DNA of 64,000 nucleotides from Sedimentitalea nanhaiensis DSM 24252 (lineage in GTDB: Bacteria; Pseudomonadota; Alphaproteobacteria; Rhodobacterales; Rhodobacteraceae), in contig NZ_KI421509.1 in NCBI RefSeq assembly GCF_000473225.1, positions 3,118,868 to 3,182,867 of the forward strand, in the 5' to 3' direction. The notes under the pieces were generated by a model. That model did no database searches. It was not told where the DNA came from and saw only the letters and a list, made by a program, of their open reading frames with translations. The translations under genes and the position numbers were made by a program. Shown here in pieces: positions 47,576 to 56,732 of the stretch. Every line of letters starts with the position of its first letter. The first letter of the stretch is position 1.

Positions 47576-47764
47576 ATGGCAAAAACCATCGTCGTCAAGC
47601 AGATCGGTAGCCCGATCCGCCGCCCCGCCAAACAGCGTGCAACGCTGATCGGCCTGGGCCTGAACAAGATGCACAAGACCCGCGAGCTGGAAGACACCCC
47701 CAGCGTGCGCGGTATGGTCAACAGCATCTCGCATATGGTCGAGATCGTTGAAGAGCGCGACTGA
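47576..47764 (+). CDS. rpmD: 50S ribosomal protein L30
   Basis: A 62-residue L30 ([20 protein letters not shown], then [14 protein letters not shown]). It is last in the block: a strong terminator begins 29 bases after its stop, and the usual rplO and secY do not follow. Confidence 0.97.
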   Translation: MAKTIVVKQIGSPIRRPAKQRATLIGLGLNKMHKTRELEDTPSVRGMVNSISHMVEIVEERD

Positions 47765-47792
47765 GCGCGCGATGCCCTGACCTGACAGAAAG

Positions 47793-47825
47793 AACGCCCC
47801 GGAGAGATCCGGGGCGTTTTATTTT
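47793..47825 (+). terminator. Rho-independent terminator of the ribosomal block
   Basis: An 11-bp perfect stem AACGCCCCGGA/TCCGGGGCGTT with a GAGA loop, continuing into TTATTTT. It is the clearest intrinsic terminator in the window and lies 29 bases after rpmD. Confidence 0.93.
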
Positions 47826-47964
47826 GTCCAACGTCCTGAACCATCGGATCTGCCAGGGTCCGCTTGGGGCCTCTTTTGACCTTGATTCAACAGGCGGATA
47901 CAACGGGTCACTAAAAATGCGTTCGACCGGCAGCAGGGGGGCTTGCCTGTCGAGAGGAGTGTGA

Positions 47965-48375
47965 ATGGACGACAATCCGGCCACCGGACAATGCCTTTGT
48001 GGCGCTGTGAAATTCCGCATATCGGGAGAGTTCGAGAGCTTTTTCCTGTGCCACTGCGCCCGCTGCCGCAAGGACAGCGGTTCGGCCCATTCGGCAAACC
48101 TGTTTTCGTCCACTGCCAGAATCACCTGGGTGTCAGGCGAGGAAAACATCAAGACGTTCCGGCTCTCCGGGTCACGCCACGTGAAGAGCTTTTGCTCCGA
48201 CTGCGGGTCCGCGCTGCCAGTTTCCCAGCCGGAGGTTGGTTTGCTTGTGGTGCCAGCAGGATCGCTTGACAGCCGGATCGACATACGGGCCAACGCGCAT
48301 ATCTGCTGTTCCAGTCGCGCGAACTGGGACAACGGCCTGGCCTTCATCGAAAGGATCGACGGGCTTCCCGGCTGA
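47965..48375 (+). CDS. GFA-family (glutathione-dependent formaldehyde-activating-like) zinc protein
   Basis: A 136-residue protein with the GFA cysteine pattern: CLCGAVKF, FLCHCARCRK and FCSDCGS, supplying two zinc sites. Members include formaldehyde-activating Gfa and centromere-like proteins, and most have no proven activity. GAGGAG precedes ATG 47965. It stands alone between the ribosomal terminator and the convergent VOC gene. A link to one-carbon metabolism of the upstream dehydrogenase is only a possibility. Confidence 0.87.
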   Translation: MDDNPATGQCLCGAVKFRISGEFESFFLCHCARCRKDSGSAHSANLFSSTARITWVSGEENIKTFRLSGSRHVKSFCSDCGSALPVSQPEVGLLVVPAGSLDSRIDIRANAHICCSSRANWDNGLAFIERIDGLPG

Positions 48376-48503
48376 ACGGTCGAGCCGATGATGCATCTCG
48401 AACAATCGCCCGACGACAAGAACGCGATCGTCGGCTTCGTCCGCATGCGCGGCCAGCAAAGATTCCAGGCATGCCCTTTTCGTTCAGCGGGTGTCTTGGC
48501 AGA

Positions 48504-48986
48504 TCAGGCCTCGGCCAGCAGCGCCTTTATGTCCAGCGGGGCGTTGCTCATGGCCAGATTGCCCTGCGCATCGCGGGGCCAGTCCGCATGGGGGCGGTCG
48601 CGGTAGAGTTCGACACCGTTCTGGTCGGGGTCGCGCAGATAGATCGCCTCGCTGACGCCATGATCGGCGGCACCGTCCAGTTGGATGCCCGCGTCCAGAA
48701 CCCGCTTTAGCACCGCAGCCAGCGCCGCGCGGTCGGGAAACAGGAAGGCGGTGTGATAGAGGCCGGTGTGTCCCGGCGGCGGCGGCGTGCGGCCAGCGCT
48801 TTCCCAGGTGTTCAGCCCGATGTGATGGTGATAGCCGCCGGCGCCCAGAAAGGCGGCCTGGGGACCGTATCTCTGGATGACCTCAAAGCCCAGAACACCG
48901 CCGTAAAAGGCAATGGCGCGGTCCAGGTCCGCGACCTTGAGGTGAACGTGGCCGATACGGGTTTCGGCAGGCAGAACAGGGGGCAT
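48504..48986 (-). CDS. VOC-family (glyoxalase/dioxygenase-like) protein
   Basis: A 160-residue protein of the vicinal-oxygen-chelate fold. IGHVHLKVADLDRAIAFYGG is the first betaalphabetabetabeta module, GYHHHIGLNTW and HTAFLFPDRAAL follow, and DPDQNGVELYRDRP closes the metal site. This is the catechol-2,3-dioxygenase-like group, with substrate unknown. ATG 48986 has AAGGA upstream; an in-frame extension to 49085 lacks support. It lies 99 bases downstream of trpS. Confidence 0.87.
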   Translation of the reverse strand: MPPVLPAETRIGHVHLKVADLDRAIAFYGGVLGFEVIQRYGPQAAFLGAGGYHHHIGLNTWESAGRTPPPPGHTGLYHTAFLFPDRAALAAVLKRVLDAGIQLDGAADHGVSEAIYLRDPDQNGVELYRDRPHADWPRDAQGNLAMSNAPLDIKALLAEA

Positions 48987-49085
48987 GGCAACATCCTTTC
49001 CCCGTCGATATGGGAGGAAACCGGCCCTCATGACAGCCCCGGCATCGCGCAACAGGCCTGCGCTGATGCACAGGGCGCGCGTCAA

Positions 49086-50111
49086 TCAGACCGTGGGGCC
49101 GACCATGCCGACAATGTCATAGGTCTTGCGCAGGATCGGCGCGGTGATCTCGCGGGCGCGCTGTGCGCCGGTGGTCAGGATACGGTCGATTTCGGCGGGA
49201 TCGTTCATCAACCGGGCCATTTCCTGCGAGATCGGCGACATGCGCGCCACCGCCAGATCGGCCAGCGCCGGTTTGAAGGTGCCGAACTGTTTGCCGCCAT
49301 AGGTTGCCAGCACCTCGGCTTCGGTACAATCGGCCAGCGCCGCGTAGATATTGACCAGATTGCGGGCCTCGGGGCGGTCCTTGAGCTCTTCGAAAGTGTC
49401 GGGCAGGGGCTCGGGGTCGGTCTTGGCCTTGCGGATTTTTTTGGCGATGGTGTCGGCGTCATCGGTCAGGTTGATGCGGCTCATGTCCGAGGGGTCGGAT
49501 TTGCTCATCTTTTTCAGCCCGTCGCGCAGGCTCATGACCCGGGTGGCGGTGCCTTCGATCACCGGTTCGGTCAGCGGAAAGAAGTCGACGCCGTAATCGT
49601 GGTTGAACTTGGTGGCGATGTCGCGGGTCAGTTCCAGGTGCTGTTTCTGATCCTCGCCCACCGGGACATGGGTGGCGTGATAGACCAGAATATCGGCGGC
49701 CATCAGCGACGGATAGGCATACAGGCCCAGGCTGGCCTTTTCGGCGTTTTTGCCGGCCTTGTCCTTGAACTGGGTCATGCGGTTCATCCACCCCATACGC
49801 GCGACACAGTTGAACACCCAGGCCAATTGCGCGTGCTCGGGCACCTGGCTTTGGTTGATCAGGACGGATTTCTGCGGGTCGATGCCGCTGGCGATGAACC
49901 CGGCGCAGAGCTCGCGGGTGCTGTGGCGCAGCGCCTGGGGGTCTTGCCAGACCGTGATCGCATGCAGGTCGACCATGCAATAGATCGATTCGACGCCCTG
50001 GTTCTGGGCATCGGCAAAGCGTTTGAGCGCCCCCAGGTAATTGCCCAGGTGCAGGTCGCCCGATGGCTGGATGCCCGAAAACACGCGGGGCGTGAAGGGG
50101 GTGGTGGACAT
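49086..50111 (-). CDS. trpS: Tryptophanyl-tRNA synthetase
   Basis: A 341-residue class I synthetase with the HIGH-equivalent GDLHLGN (16-22) after FSGIQPSG, and the KMSKS loop at [15 protein letters not shown]. It charges tRNA-Trp. ATG 50111 gives [13 protein letters not shown]. It is divergent from the rhomboid-like gene and downstream in the order glnD, murJ, trpS on the minus strand. Confidence 0.96.
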   Translation of the reverse strand: MSTTPFTPRVFSGIQPSGDLHLGNYLGALKRFADAQNQGVESIYCMVDLHAITVWQDPQALRHSTRELCAGFIASGIDPQKSVLINQSQVPEHAQLAWVFNCVARMGWMNRMTQFKDKAGKNAEKASLGLYAYPSLMAADILVYHATHVPVGEDQKQHLELTRDIATKFNHDYGVDFFPLTEPVIEGTATRVMSLRDGLKKMSKSDPSDMSRINLTDDADTIAKKIRKAKTDPEPLPDTFEELKDRPEARNLVNIYAALADCTEAEVLATYGGKQFGTFKPALADLAVARMSPISQEMARLMNDPAEIDRILTTGAQRAREITAPILRKTYDIVGMVGPTV

Positions 50112-50211
50112 GGTGGCAACTCCCGGCTGGAAATATCGGTCCGCCTCGCTTACCCATGGGGCCAAGGGGCGTCAACAGGCACCGACACCAGGCCGCAAGG
50201 AGACCGGGCAG

Positions 50212-50898
50212 ATGAGCAATGAAGACAGCATTCCGGCGGTGAATCCGCTGCCGCCGGTGGTGGCGGCGCTATTTCTGATCATCATGGCCATCGAGGTGGT
50301 GTTTCAACTGGGCGCGCGCGGGATGATCGGCGGGCCGGTGGCGGTGGGCTGGCGGCTGGAGGCGATTCAGTCCTATGCGTTTTCATCGCAGATCTTTGAC
50401 TGGATGATCGAGACCAACCGCTGGCCGCTGGAGCATGTATTCCGGTTTGTCAGCTATCCGTTTGTGCATGCAACCTTTACCCATGCGCTGTTTGTCGGGG
50501 TGTTCCTGCTGGCGATGGGAAAGATGGTGGCCGAGGTATTTGGCAATCTGGCGTTTCTGTTGATCTTTGTGCTGTCGGGCATTGGCGGTGCCCTGGCCTA
50601 TGCGCTGGTTCTGAACGATCCGGTCCCGCTGATCGGGGGCTTTCCGCCCGTCTATGGGCTGATCGGGGCGTTTACCTATATGCTGTGGCGGTCGTTGTCG
50701 CGGGTGGGGGCGAACCAGTCGCGTGCCTTTACGCTGATCAGTTTCCTGATGGGGATCCAGCTGATCTTCGGGCTGCTGTTCGGGGCGGATAACGACTGGG
50801 TGGCGGACCTTGCGGGGTTTGTCACCGGGTTCGGTCTCTCATTCTTTGTCTCGCCCGGGGGCTGGGCGCGGATACGCGGGCGTATCCGGCACGATTGA
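50212..50898 (+). CDS. Rhomboid-like membrane protein lacking catalytic residues
   Basis: A 228-residue protein with about six membrane helices and rhomboid-like spacing. SYPFVHATFTHALFVGVFLL matches the TM2 region, a Gly-rich helix follows, and DWVADLAGFVTGFGLSFF matches the last helix. The catalytic GxSG serine is replaced (GGFPPVYG, 142-149) and the TM6 histidine is absent (VADLAG), as is the oxyanion Asn. It is therefore a pseudoprotease, perhaps binding membrane partners. AAGGAG precedes ATG 50212. It converges with murJ across seven bases. Confidence 0.75.
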   Translation: MSNEDSIPAVNPLPPVVAALFLIIMAIEVVFQLGARGMIGGPVAVGWRLEAIQSYAFSSQIFDWMIETNRWPLEHVFRFVSYPFVHATFTHALFVGVFLLAMGKMVAEVFGNLAFLLIFVLSGIGGALAYALVLNDPVPLIGGFPPVYGLIGAFTYMLWRSLSRVGANQSRAFTLISFLMGIQLIFGLLFGADNDWVADLAGFVTGFGLSFFVSPGGWARIRGRIRHD

Positions 50899-50905
50899 AC
50901 CGGGA

Positions 50906-52501
50906 TCAGCGGCGGCGGCGCGCGGCCCCCCGAAACTCGGTCAGGCGGAACGCGCCGATGATCTGTCCCGCGCCGAAATAGACCATGATGCCGACAGCGA
51001 CTAGGGCGGCCAGCGCCAGATACCGCCAGCCCGGCGTGATCAGTGCGGGGGCCAGCGCCCATGCGACGAGCCACAGGGTCGCGCCCATGATCGCGGACGC
51101 CGCACAGATGCGCCACAAGCGGGTGCGGAACCGGTCATCGAACCGCGCGACGATGCCCATGCCCGAGGTGCCGCGCGCCAGTTGCACCACCATGGTCCAG
51201 GCCGCGACGGTGGTGCCGATGGCGGCGCCTAAATAGCCAACCAGATAGGCCATAGTGACCGCAACGACGATATTGACGACCATTGAAACAACCGCAAAGC
51301 GGAACGGGGTTCGGGTATCTTCGCGGGCAAAATACAGCGGTTGCAGCACTTTTTGCAGCACAAAGGCAGGCAGACCCAGCCCGTAGATGGCCACCGCAAG
51401 CGCCGTTGCGGCGCTGTCTGTGGCGTCAAACGCGCCGCGTTGAAACAGCACCGAGATCAACGGCAGCGGGATGACCACCAGCGCCACGGCCGACGGGACG
51501 GTCAGCGCCAGCGAGACCTCGCCCGCGCGGCTGAGCGCATGACGCGCGCCGTCGTCGTCTCGCGCGGCCAGGCGGCGCGACAGATCCGGCAGCAGGACCA
51601 CTCCCACCGCGATGCCGACCACGCCCAGGGGCAGTTGATAAAGCCGGTCGGCATAGGACAGCCAGGCGATGGCACCGTCATAGAAGCTGGCGACCTGACG
51701 CCCCACCAGCAGGTTGATCTGTACCACGCCGCCCGCCAGCATCGCGGGCAGCGCGATCATCGCGAGACGTTTCAGATCCGGGGTCAGGCGCGGCGATTGC
51801 AGGCGGATGCGATACCCCGAACGGGCGGCGGCGGCCCACAACAGGGCCAGTTGGGCCACCCCTGCGATCAGCACGCCCCAGACCAGAACGGTGCCATGAT
51901 GCAGCCCGGTGCGGGCCGCGCCGCTGCCGGTCTCGACCTGCATCATCCCGCCCAGGACACCGGATTCCGCCAGCAGCATCGCGCCGATCAGAATGATATT
52001 GAGCAACACCGGTGCGGCGGCGGCGGCGGCAAAGCGCCCGGTGGCGTTCAGCACGCCGGACAGCAGTGCGGCCAGTGAAATGAACAGGATATAGGGAAAG
52101 GCGATACGGCCGAAGAAGACCGCCAGATCGAACCGCGCGTCGCCGACAAATCCGCTGGCCATCGCCAGCACCAGCCACGGCATGAACACCTGCGCCACCA
52201 GGGTGAACCCGATCAGCAGGGTTCCCAGCGCGGCAAAGGCGTCGTTGGCAAATTTCTCCGGCGCGTCGGCGGTTTCCAGTTTCTTGGAAAACAACGGGAT
52301 GAAGGCGGTGTTGAACGCGCCCTCGGCAAAGAAGCGGCGAAACATGTTGGGCAGGCTGAAGGCGATCAGAAACGCTTCGGCCACCGGCCCGGTGCCCAGC
52401 CAGCCGGCAATCAGGATGTCGCGCACAAAGCCCAGCACCCGGCTGAGCAGGGTCCAGACCCCGACGGTGAGAAAGCCGGACATCAACCGGATCGGTTTCA
52501 T
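50906..52501 (-). CDS. murJ: Lipid II flippase MurJ
   Basis: A 531-residue MATE/MOP-superfamily protein with about 14 helices. The N-terminus SGFLTVGVWTLLSRVLGFVR, LPNMFRRFFAEGAFNTAFIP and REDTRTPFRFAVVSM are typical of MurJ. It flips lipid II across the inner membrane for peptidoglycan synthesis. It ends in a basic tail. It lies 173 bases downstream of glnD on the same strand; I see nothing in that gap. Confidence 0.96.
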   Translation of the reverse strand: MKPIRLMSGFLTVGVWTLLSRVLGFVRDILIAGWLGTGPVAEAFLIAFSLPNMFRRFFAEGAFNTAFIPLFSKKLETADAPEKFANDAFAALGTLLIGFTLVAQVFMPWLVLAMASGFVGDARFDLAVFFGRIAFPYILFISLAALLSGVLNATGRFAAAAAAPVLLNIILIGAMLLAESGVLGGMMQVETGSGAARTGLHHGTVLVWGVLIAGVAQLALLWAAAARSGYRIRLQSPRLTPDLKRLAMIALPAMLAGGVVQINLLVGRQVASFYDGAIAWLSYADRLYQLPLGVVGIAVGVVLLPDLSRRLAARDDDGARHALSRAGEVSLALTVPSAVALVVIPLPLISVLFQRGAFDATDSAATALAVAIYGLGLPAFVLQKVLQPLYFAREDTRTPFRFAVVSMVVNIVVAVTMAYLVGYLGAAIGTTVAAWTMVVQLARGTSGMGIVARFDDRFRTRLWRICAASAIMGATLWLVAWALAPALITPGWRYLALAALVAVGIMVYFGAGQIIGAFRLTEFRGAARRRR

Positions 52502-52674
52502 GCGCCTGCCGCGAAATTTGGGACGGTCACGATTGGCCGGGCCTTATGCTGGGAATGCTGCGGCACGCTTAGCGGGTTCGCGCATCCGTGGAAAGGGACA
52601 TGAGGCCCTGCACCGCACAGTGTGTCCGCCGCGCGATAGGTCCGGAGAGGGGTGCAGAGCCATCGCGCGGGGGC

Positions 52675-55512
52675 TCAGGGTTTTGGCCCCTCGGCGCGCT
52701 GAGCGCCTTCGTCGATGGCCGTGCGCAGCTTGGTTTCGAGAGAACGTTGTTTGGATTCGGCGTGGTATTTCAACCCGAACATGTCCTTGACGTAAAAGGT
52801 ATCGACCACCTGTTCGCCATAGGTCGCGATCACGGCATTGGCGATATAGACATTTGCCGCCGCAAGGGTGCGCGCCAGATCGTACAGCAGGCCGGGGCGG
52901 TCGCGGGTGTCGACCTCGATGATCGTGTAGATTTCCGATCCTTCATTGTCAAAGCTGATATGGGTCGGGACGTTGAACGCCTTTTCGCGTTTCTTGATCT
53001 TGTCCCGGCTGATCAGGGCGTCGCGGGCGATCACCTCGCCATTGAGCGTCTTGTGGATCATCTTGGTCAGGCGGGGCAGGCGGTCGGCCTCGTAGGGGTG
53101 GCCTTCGCTGTCCTGGATCCAGAAGGCATCGGTCACATAACCATCCTTGGTCGTATAGCTGCGCGCATCGACCACATTGGCCCCGACCAGCGCCAGCGCC
53201 CCGGCAAGGCGGGCAAAGATGCCCGGATGGTCGGCCATCACGAAACAGGCGCGGGTGGCGTCGCGGTCTTCGTCCGGGTGCATGCGGACGATGATATCGC
53301 CGGCCCGTTCGGGGTCTTCGATTTCGCGCAGCATATGGGCAAAATCGATATGGGCGGTGACGTGCAGGCCCTGCCAATAGGGCGGATAGTGGCGTGCGGT
53401 TTCGGTTTTGAGCGCGGATTTGGGCCAGTCGGGCAAGGCGTCGCGCAGGGTCTTTTTGGCTTCGGCACCGCGATTTTCGCGGTTGAGAACCTCCATCCCG
53501 TCATCCAGCGCCCGTCGCGTCTGGCGATAGAGCGCGCGCAGCAGGGCGGCCTTCCAGTTGTTCCAGACATTGGGGCCGACGCCGCGAATATCGCAGACCG
53601 TCATCACCGTCAGCAGATCCAGGCGCTTGACCGTTTTCACCGCCTTGGCGAAATCGCGCACCGTGCGCGGGTCGGCAATGTCGCGTTTCTGCGCCATATC
53701 CGACATCAGCAGGTGATAGCGCACCAGCCATTCGGCGGTTTCGGAATCGGCTTTGGACAAGCCCAGCCGGGGGGCGACTTTGCGGGTGATCTGGGCCCCC
53801 AGGATCGAGTGATCTTCGGGGCGGCCCTTGCCGATGTCGTGCAGCAGCAGGGCGACATACAGAATCCGGCGGTTGATGCCCCGCTCAAGGATGGCCGATG
53901 CAACGGGCAGCTCCTCGATCAGCTCGCCCTTTTCGATCTGCGCCAGGGTGGCGATGCACTGGATCGTATGCTCGTCCACCGTATAGCTGTGGTACATGTT
54001 GAACTGCATCATCGCCACGATGGGTTCGAATTCGGGAACAAAGGCGGCCAGCACCCCCAGCTCGTTCATCCGGCGCAGGGCGCGTTCCGGGTTGCCGTGT
54101 TTCAGCAGCAACCCCAGAAACAGCTTCTGTGCCTCGCGGCTGTTGCGCAGGGCATCGTCGATCAGGTGCAGATTGGCGGTCACCAGCCGCATTGCGTCGG
54201 GATGGATCAGCATTCCCGTGCGCAGGCCTTCGTCGAACAGCTGTAACAGATTCAGACCGTCCTGCAGAAAATCGGCCGGATCCTTGATGCCAACACGATT
54301 GTTGATCACCACATAGCCGGGGCGCACCTTGCGGCGGCGGCGAAAGATACGTTCCAGCAGCGGTTCGGATTTCAGGTGATCCGCTTCCAGCTTGGTCAGG
54401 AAAATGCGGGTCAGGTCGCCAACGGCGGTGGCCTGGCGGAAATAGTCCTGCATGAAGATCTCGACGCCGCGCCGCCCGGCCAGATCGCGATAGCCCATGC
54501 GGTCGGCAACCTCGACCTGCATGTCAAAGGTCAGCTGTTCGGTTGCCCGCTTGGTGATCAGGTGCAGATGCGAGCGGACGGCCCACAGGAAATCCTCGGC
54601 GGTGACAAATTTGGCGAATTCTTCCGGGCGAAACACCCCCAGCGGGACGAGTTCCGCGGCGGTCTGGACGCCATGGATGTATTTCGCGATCCAGAACAGG
54701 GATTGCAGATCGCGCAGCCCGCCTTTGCCTTCCTTGACGTTGGGCTCGACCATATAGCGTTGGCCCTGTTTCAGGTGCCGGGCGTCGCGCTCGTCAAGCT
54801 TGGCCTCGATGAAATCGCGCCCGGTGCCCGAGAACAGATCGGATTTCAGCCGCGCGTCCAGCTTTTCGGCCAGCGGGGCATGGCCGGTCAGAAAACGGTG
54901 TTCCAGCATCGCCGTGCGGATGGTGAAATCTTCTCTGCCCAGGCGGATGCAGTCCTTGATCGTCCGGCTGGAGTGCCCGACCTTCAGTTTGAGATCCCAC
55001 AGCATATACAGCATCGATTCGATGACGCTTTCGGCCCAAGGGGTGATCTTGTAGGGCGTCAGAAACAGCAGATCGACATCCGAAAACGGGGCCATTTCGC
55101 CCCGGCCATAGCCGCCCACGGCGATGACGGCGATATGTTCGCCGGCGGTCGGGTTGGGGCGCGGGTGCAGCCGGGTGCTGGCGACCTGCAGGGCCGTCAT
55201 GACCAGCCCGTCGGTCAGATAGGTATAGGAGCGCGTCAAAGGGCGCGCGGCAAACGGATCTTCGGCAAAGGCGGCGGCGATGGCGCTGCGCCCGGCCTTC
55301 TGCACGTCCAGCAGGATGTCCACCACCGCAGCGCGCAGGTGCTGGTTGTCCGGCGCGACCGTGGCGGCCTCGGAGATACGCGCCTGGACGGCATCGGCGT
55401 CAAAGATCGCTGTCTGCTCGCAGATCAACGGACCCGGCGCGATGGGCCGGAACCGATCCGTGCCATCCGGATCAGAAACCGGCGCCGCTGAAGCTTGTTG
55501 GGGCAGGGTCAA
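52675..55512 (-). CDS. glnD: Bifunctional PII uridylyltransferase/uridylyl-removing enzyme
   Basis: A 945-residue GlnD. The nucleotidyltransferase domain contains GGYGRGEMAPFSDVDLLF (133-150, with D145 and D147). An HD hydrolase domain carries LLLHDIGKGRPEDHS, and two C-terminal ACT domains sense glutamine (starting ACFVMADHPGIFARL and IIEVDTRDRPGLLYDLA). It modifies PII in nitrogen control. The start is uncertain: TTG 55512 has AGGTGG upstream but lies 41 bases inside the preceding lipoprotein gene. TTG 55428 is the next option. Confidence 0.94.
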   Translation of the reverse strand: MTLPQQASAAPVSDPDGTDRFRPIAPGPLICEQTAIFDADAVQARISEAATVAPDNQHLRAAVVDILLDVQKAGRSAIAAAFAEDPFAARPLTRSYTYLTDGLVMTALQVASTRLHPRPNPTAGEHIAVIAVGGYGRGEMAPFSDVDLLFLTPYKITPWAESVIESMLYMLWDLKLKVGHSSRTIKDCIRLGREDFTIRTAMLEHRFLTGHAPLAEKLDARLKSDLFSGTGRDFIEAKLDERDARHLKQGQRYMVEPNVKEGKGGLRDLQSLFWIAKYIHGVQTAAELVPLGVFRPEEFAKFVTAEDFLWAVRSHLHLITKRATEQLTFDMQVEVADRMGYRDLAGRRGVEIFMQDYFRQATAVGDLTRIFLTKLEADHLKSEPLLERIFRRRRKVRPGYVVINNRVGIKDPADFLQDGLNLLQLFDEGLRTGMLIHPDAMRLVTANLHLIDDALRNSREAQKLFLGLLLKHGNPERALRRMNELGVLAAFVPEFEPIVAMMQFNMYHSYTVDEHTIQCIATLAQIEKGELIEELPVASAILERGINRRILYVALLLHDIGKGRPEDHSILGAQITRKVAPRLGLSKADSETAEWLVRYHLLMSDMAQKRDIADPRTVRDFAKAVKTVKRLDLLTVMTVCDIRGVGPNVWNNWKAALLRALYRQTRRALDDGMEVLNRENRGAEAKKTLRDALPDWPKSALKTETARHYPPYWQGLHVTAHIDFAHMLREIEDPERAGDIIVRMHPDEDRDATRACFVMADHPGIFARLAGALALVGANVVDARSYTTKDGYVTDAFWIQDSEGHPYEADRLPRLTKMIHKTLNGEVIARDALISRDKIKKREKAFNVPTHISFDNEGSEIYTIIEVDTRDRPGLLYDLARTLAAANVYIANAVIATYGEQVVDTFYVKDMFGLKYHAESKQRSLETKLRTAIDEGAQRAEGPKP

Positions 55513-56647
55513 TCACAACCACCTGTTTGTTCTGGATCGTGGCCACGGCCAACCCCCGTTGATTGGTGCCGTCCGGGCGCAGCCGGAAGATGCCGTTAAC
55601 GCCCTGAAATCCCGCACCCTGTGTCAGGGCCGCGCCGGTCAGCGCATCGGATTTGCCGGCCCCGACCAGCGCACCGATGGCGGCAATCCCGTCATAGGCC
55701 AGCCCCCCGATCGGATGCGGAGCGGCGCCGTAGGCGGCGGAGTAGCGGGACACGAACTGTTGCGACCTGGAGGGATCAGGCAGAGCGAACCAGCCGCCTT
55801 GCGCGCCGGGCAAAGCCAGAGTCTGGGATGGAATATCCCAGCGGGTCAGGCCGATATACTGGGTCGTGGCTGGCGAGACGCCCGATTCGGGCAGCAATTG
55901 GGTGAAAAGCGGCAGCGCACCGGCGGTGGTCGAGGTCAGGAAAATCGAATCGGCGCCGGAACTTTCGACTGCGCTCTTGATGCGCGGAACGGCACCGATG
56001 ACCGCCTGTTGCGACAGATCGTAGGCGACGGTGCCTGCCAATCGTGCCGAACTTCCGCTGATCGCACGCTGAATGGCGGCGGCCCCCAACTGTCCGGACA
56101 GGTCCGTGCCATGCACCAGAACGATGCTCCGCTTGCCCTGGCGGGCGGCGAACTGGGTCAGCCGCTCGGCAGAGTTGTCAAAGGTCGGCCCGAGCACAAA
56201 GACGTTGCCGCCGGCAATCGAGGCGTTGTTGGAAAACGACAGCACATTGACGTTCTGGCCGCGCACCGCCAGCCCGACCGCATTGGCGGATTCGGCATAG
56301 ACCGGTCCCAGAATGATCCGGGCCCCATCGTTCACCGCCTGTGTCGCCTGCGCGGCTGCGGTGGAGGCGTTGCCGCCGGTATCATAGACCCGCAGGTCGA
56401 TCTGTACGGTGCCGCCCAGATCGGCGATGGCGAGGCGCGCCGCGTTCTCGAGGCTTTGCGCCAGCACCGAATCGCCGGACTGGGCCGAACTGCGCGGCAC
56501 CAACAGCGCCACGGGCACCGGGGCGTTGGTGTTGATCGTCGGCCCCCCCCCGCCGGGCAGGGTATCGCAGGCGGACAGGACCAACAGCGACACAAGCGCC
56601 ATGAAATACAGGGCCACCTTGCGGGGCGTGGAAAAAACGGCAAACAT
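55472..56647 (-). CDS. Penicillin-binding protein activator (LpoA-like lipoprotein)
   Basis: A 391-residue lipoprotein. The signal peptide ends in the lipobox LSAC (Cys27). The rest is a type I periplasmic-binding fold (PVPVALLVPRSSAQSGDSVL, then ARIILGPVYAESANAV) like LpoA and amino-acid-binding proteins. In Enterobacteria LpoA activates PBP1a from the outer membrane. Here that role is inferred from fold and from its place next to rsmI/yraN, a neighbourhood shared with E. coli. It is divergent from rsmI; its 3' end overlaps the likely glnD start. Confidence 0.85.
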   Translation of the reverse strand: MFAVFSTPRKVALYFMALVSLLVLSACDTLPGGGGPTINTNAPVPVALLVPRSSAQSGDSVLAQSLENAARLAIADLGGTVQIDLRVYDTGGNASTAAAQATQAVNDGARIILGPVYAESANAVGLAVRGQNVNVLSFSNNASIAGGNVFVLGPTFDNSAERLTQFAARQGKRSIVLVHGTDLSGQLGAAAIQRAISGSSARLAGTVAYDLSQQAVIGAVPRIKSAVESSGADSIFLTSTTAGALPLFTQLLPESGVSPATTQYIGLTRWDIPSQTLALPGAQGGWFALPDPSRSQQFVSRYSAAYGAAPHPIGGLAYDGIAAIGALVGAGKSDALTGAALTQGAGFQGVNGIFRLRPDGTNQRGLAVATIQNKQVVVIDPAPTSFSGAGF

Positions 56648-56732
56648 GAGATGGCAGCTCCCTTTTCCGGCGGCTTGGTGCCGCTGCTTTGTCGATCCGG
56701 GATAATAAACGTCAGCAAGGGCGGGTCCAGCG

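Noticed and set aside
52588-55491. Long plus-strand frames across glnD
   Set aside because: Antisense shadows; glnD shows complete catalytic motifs in its own frame.
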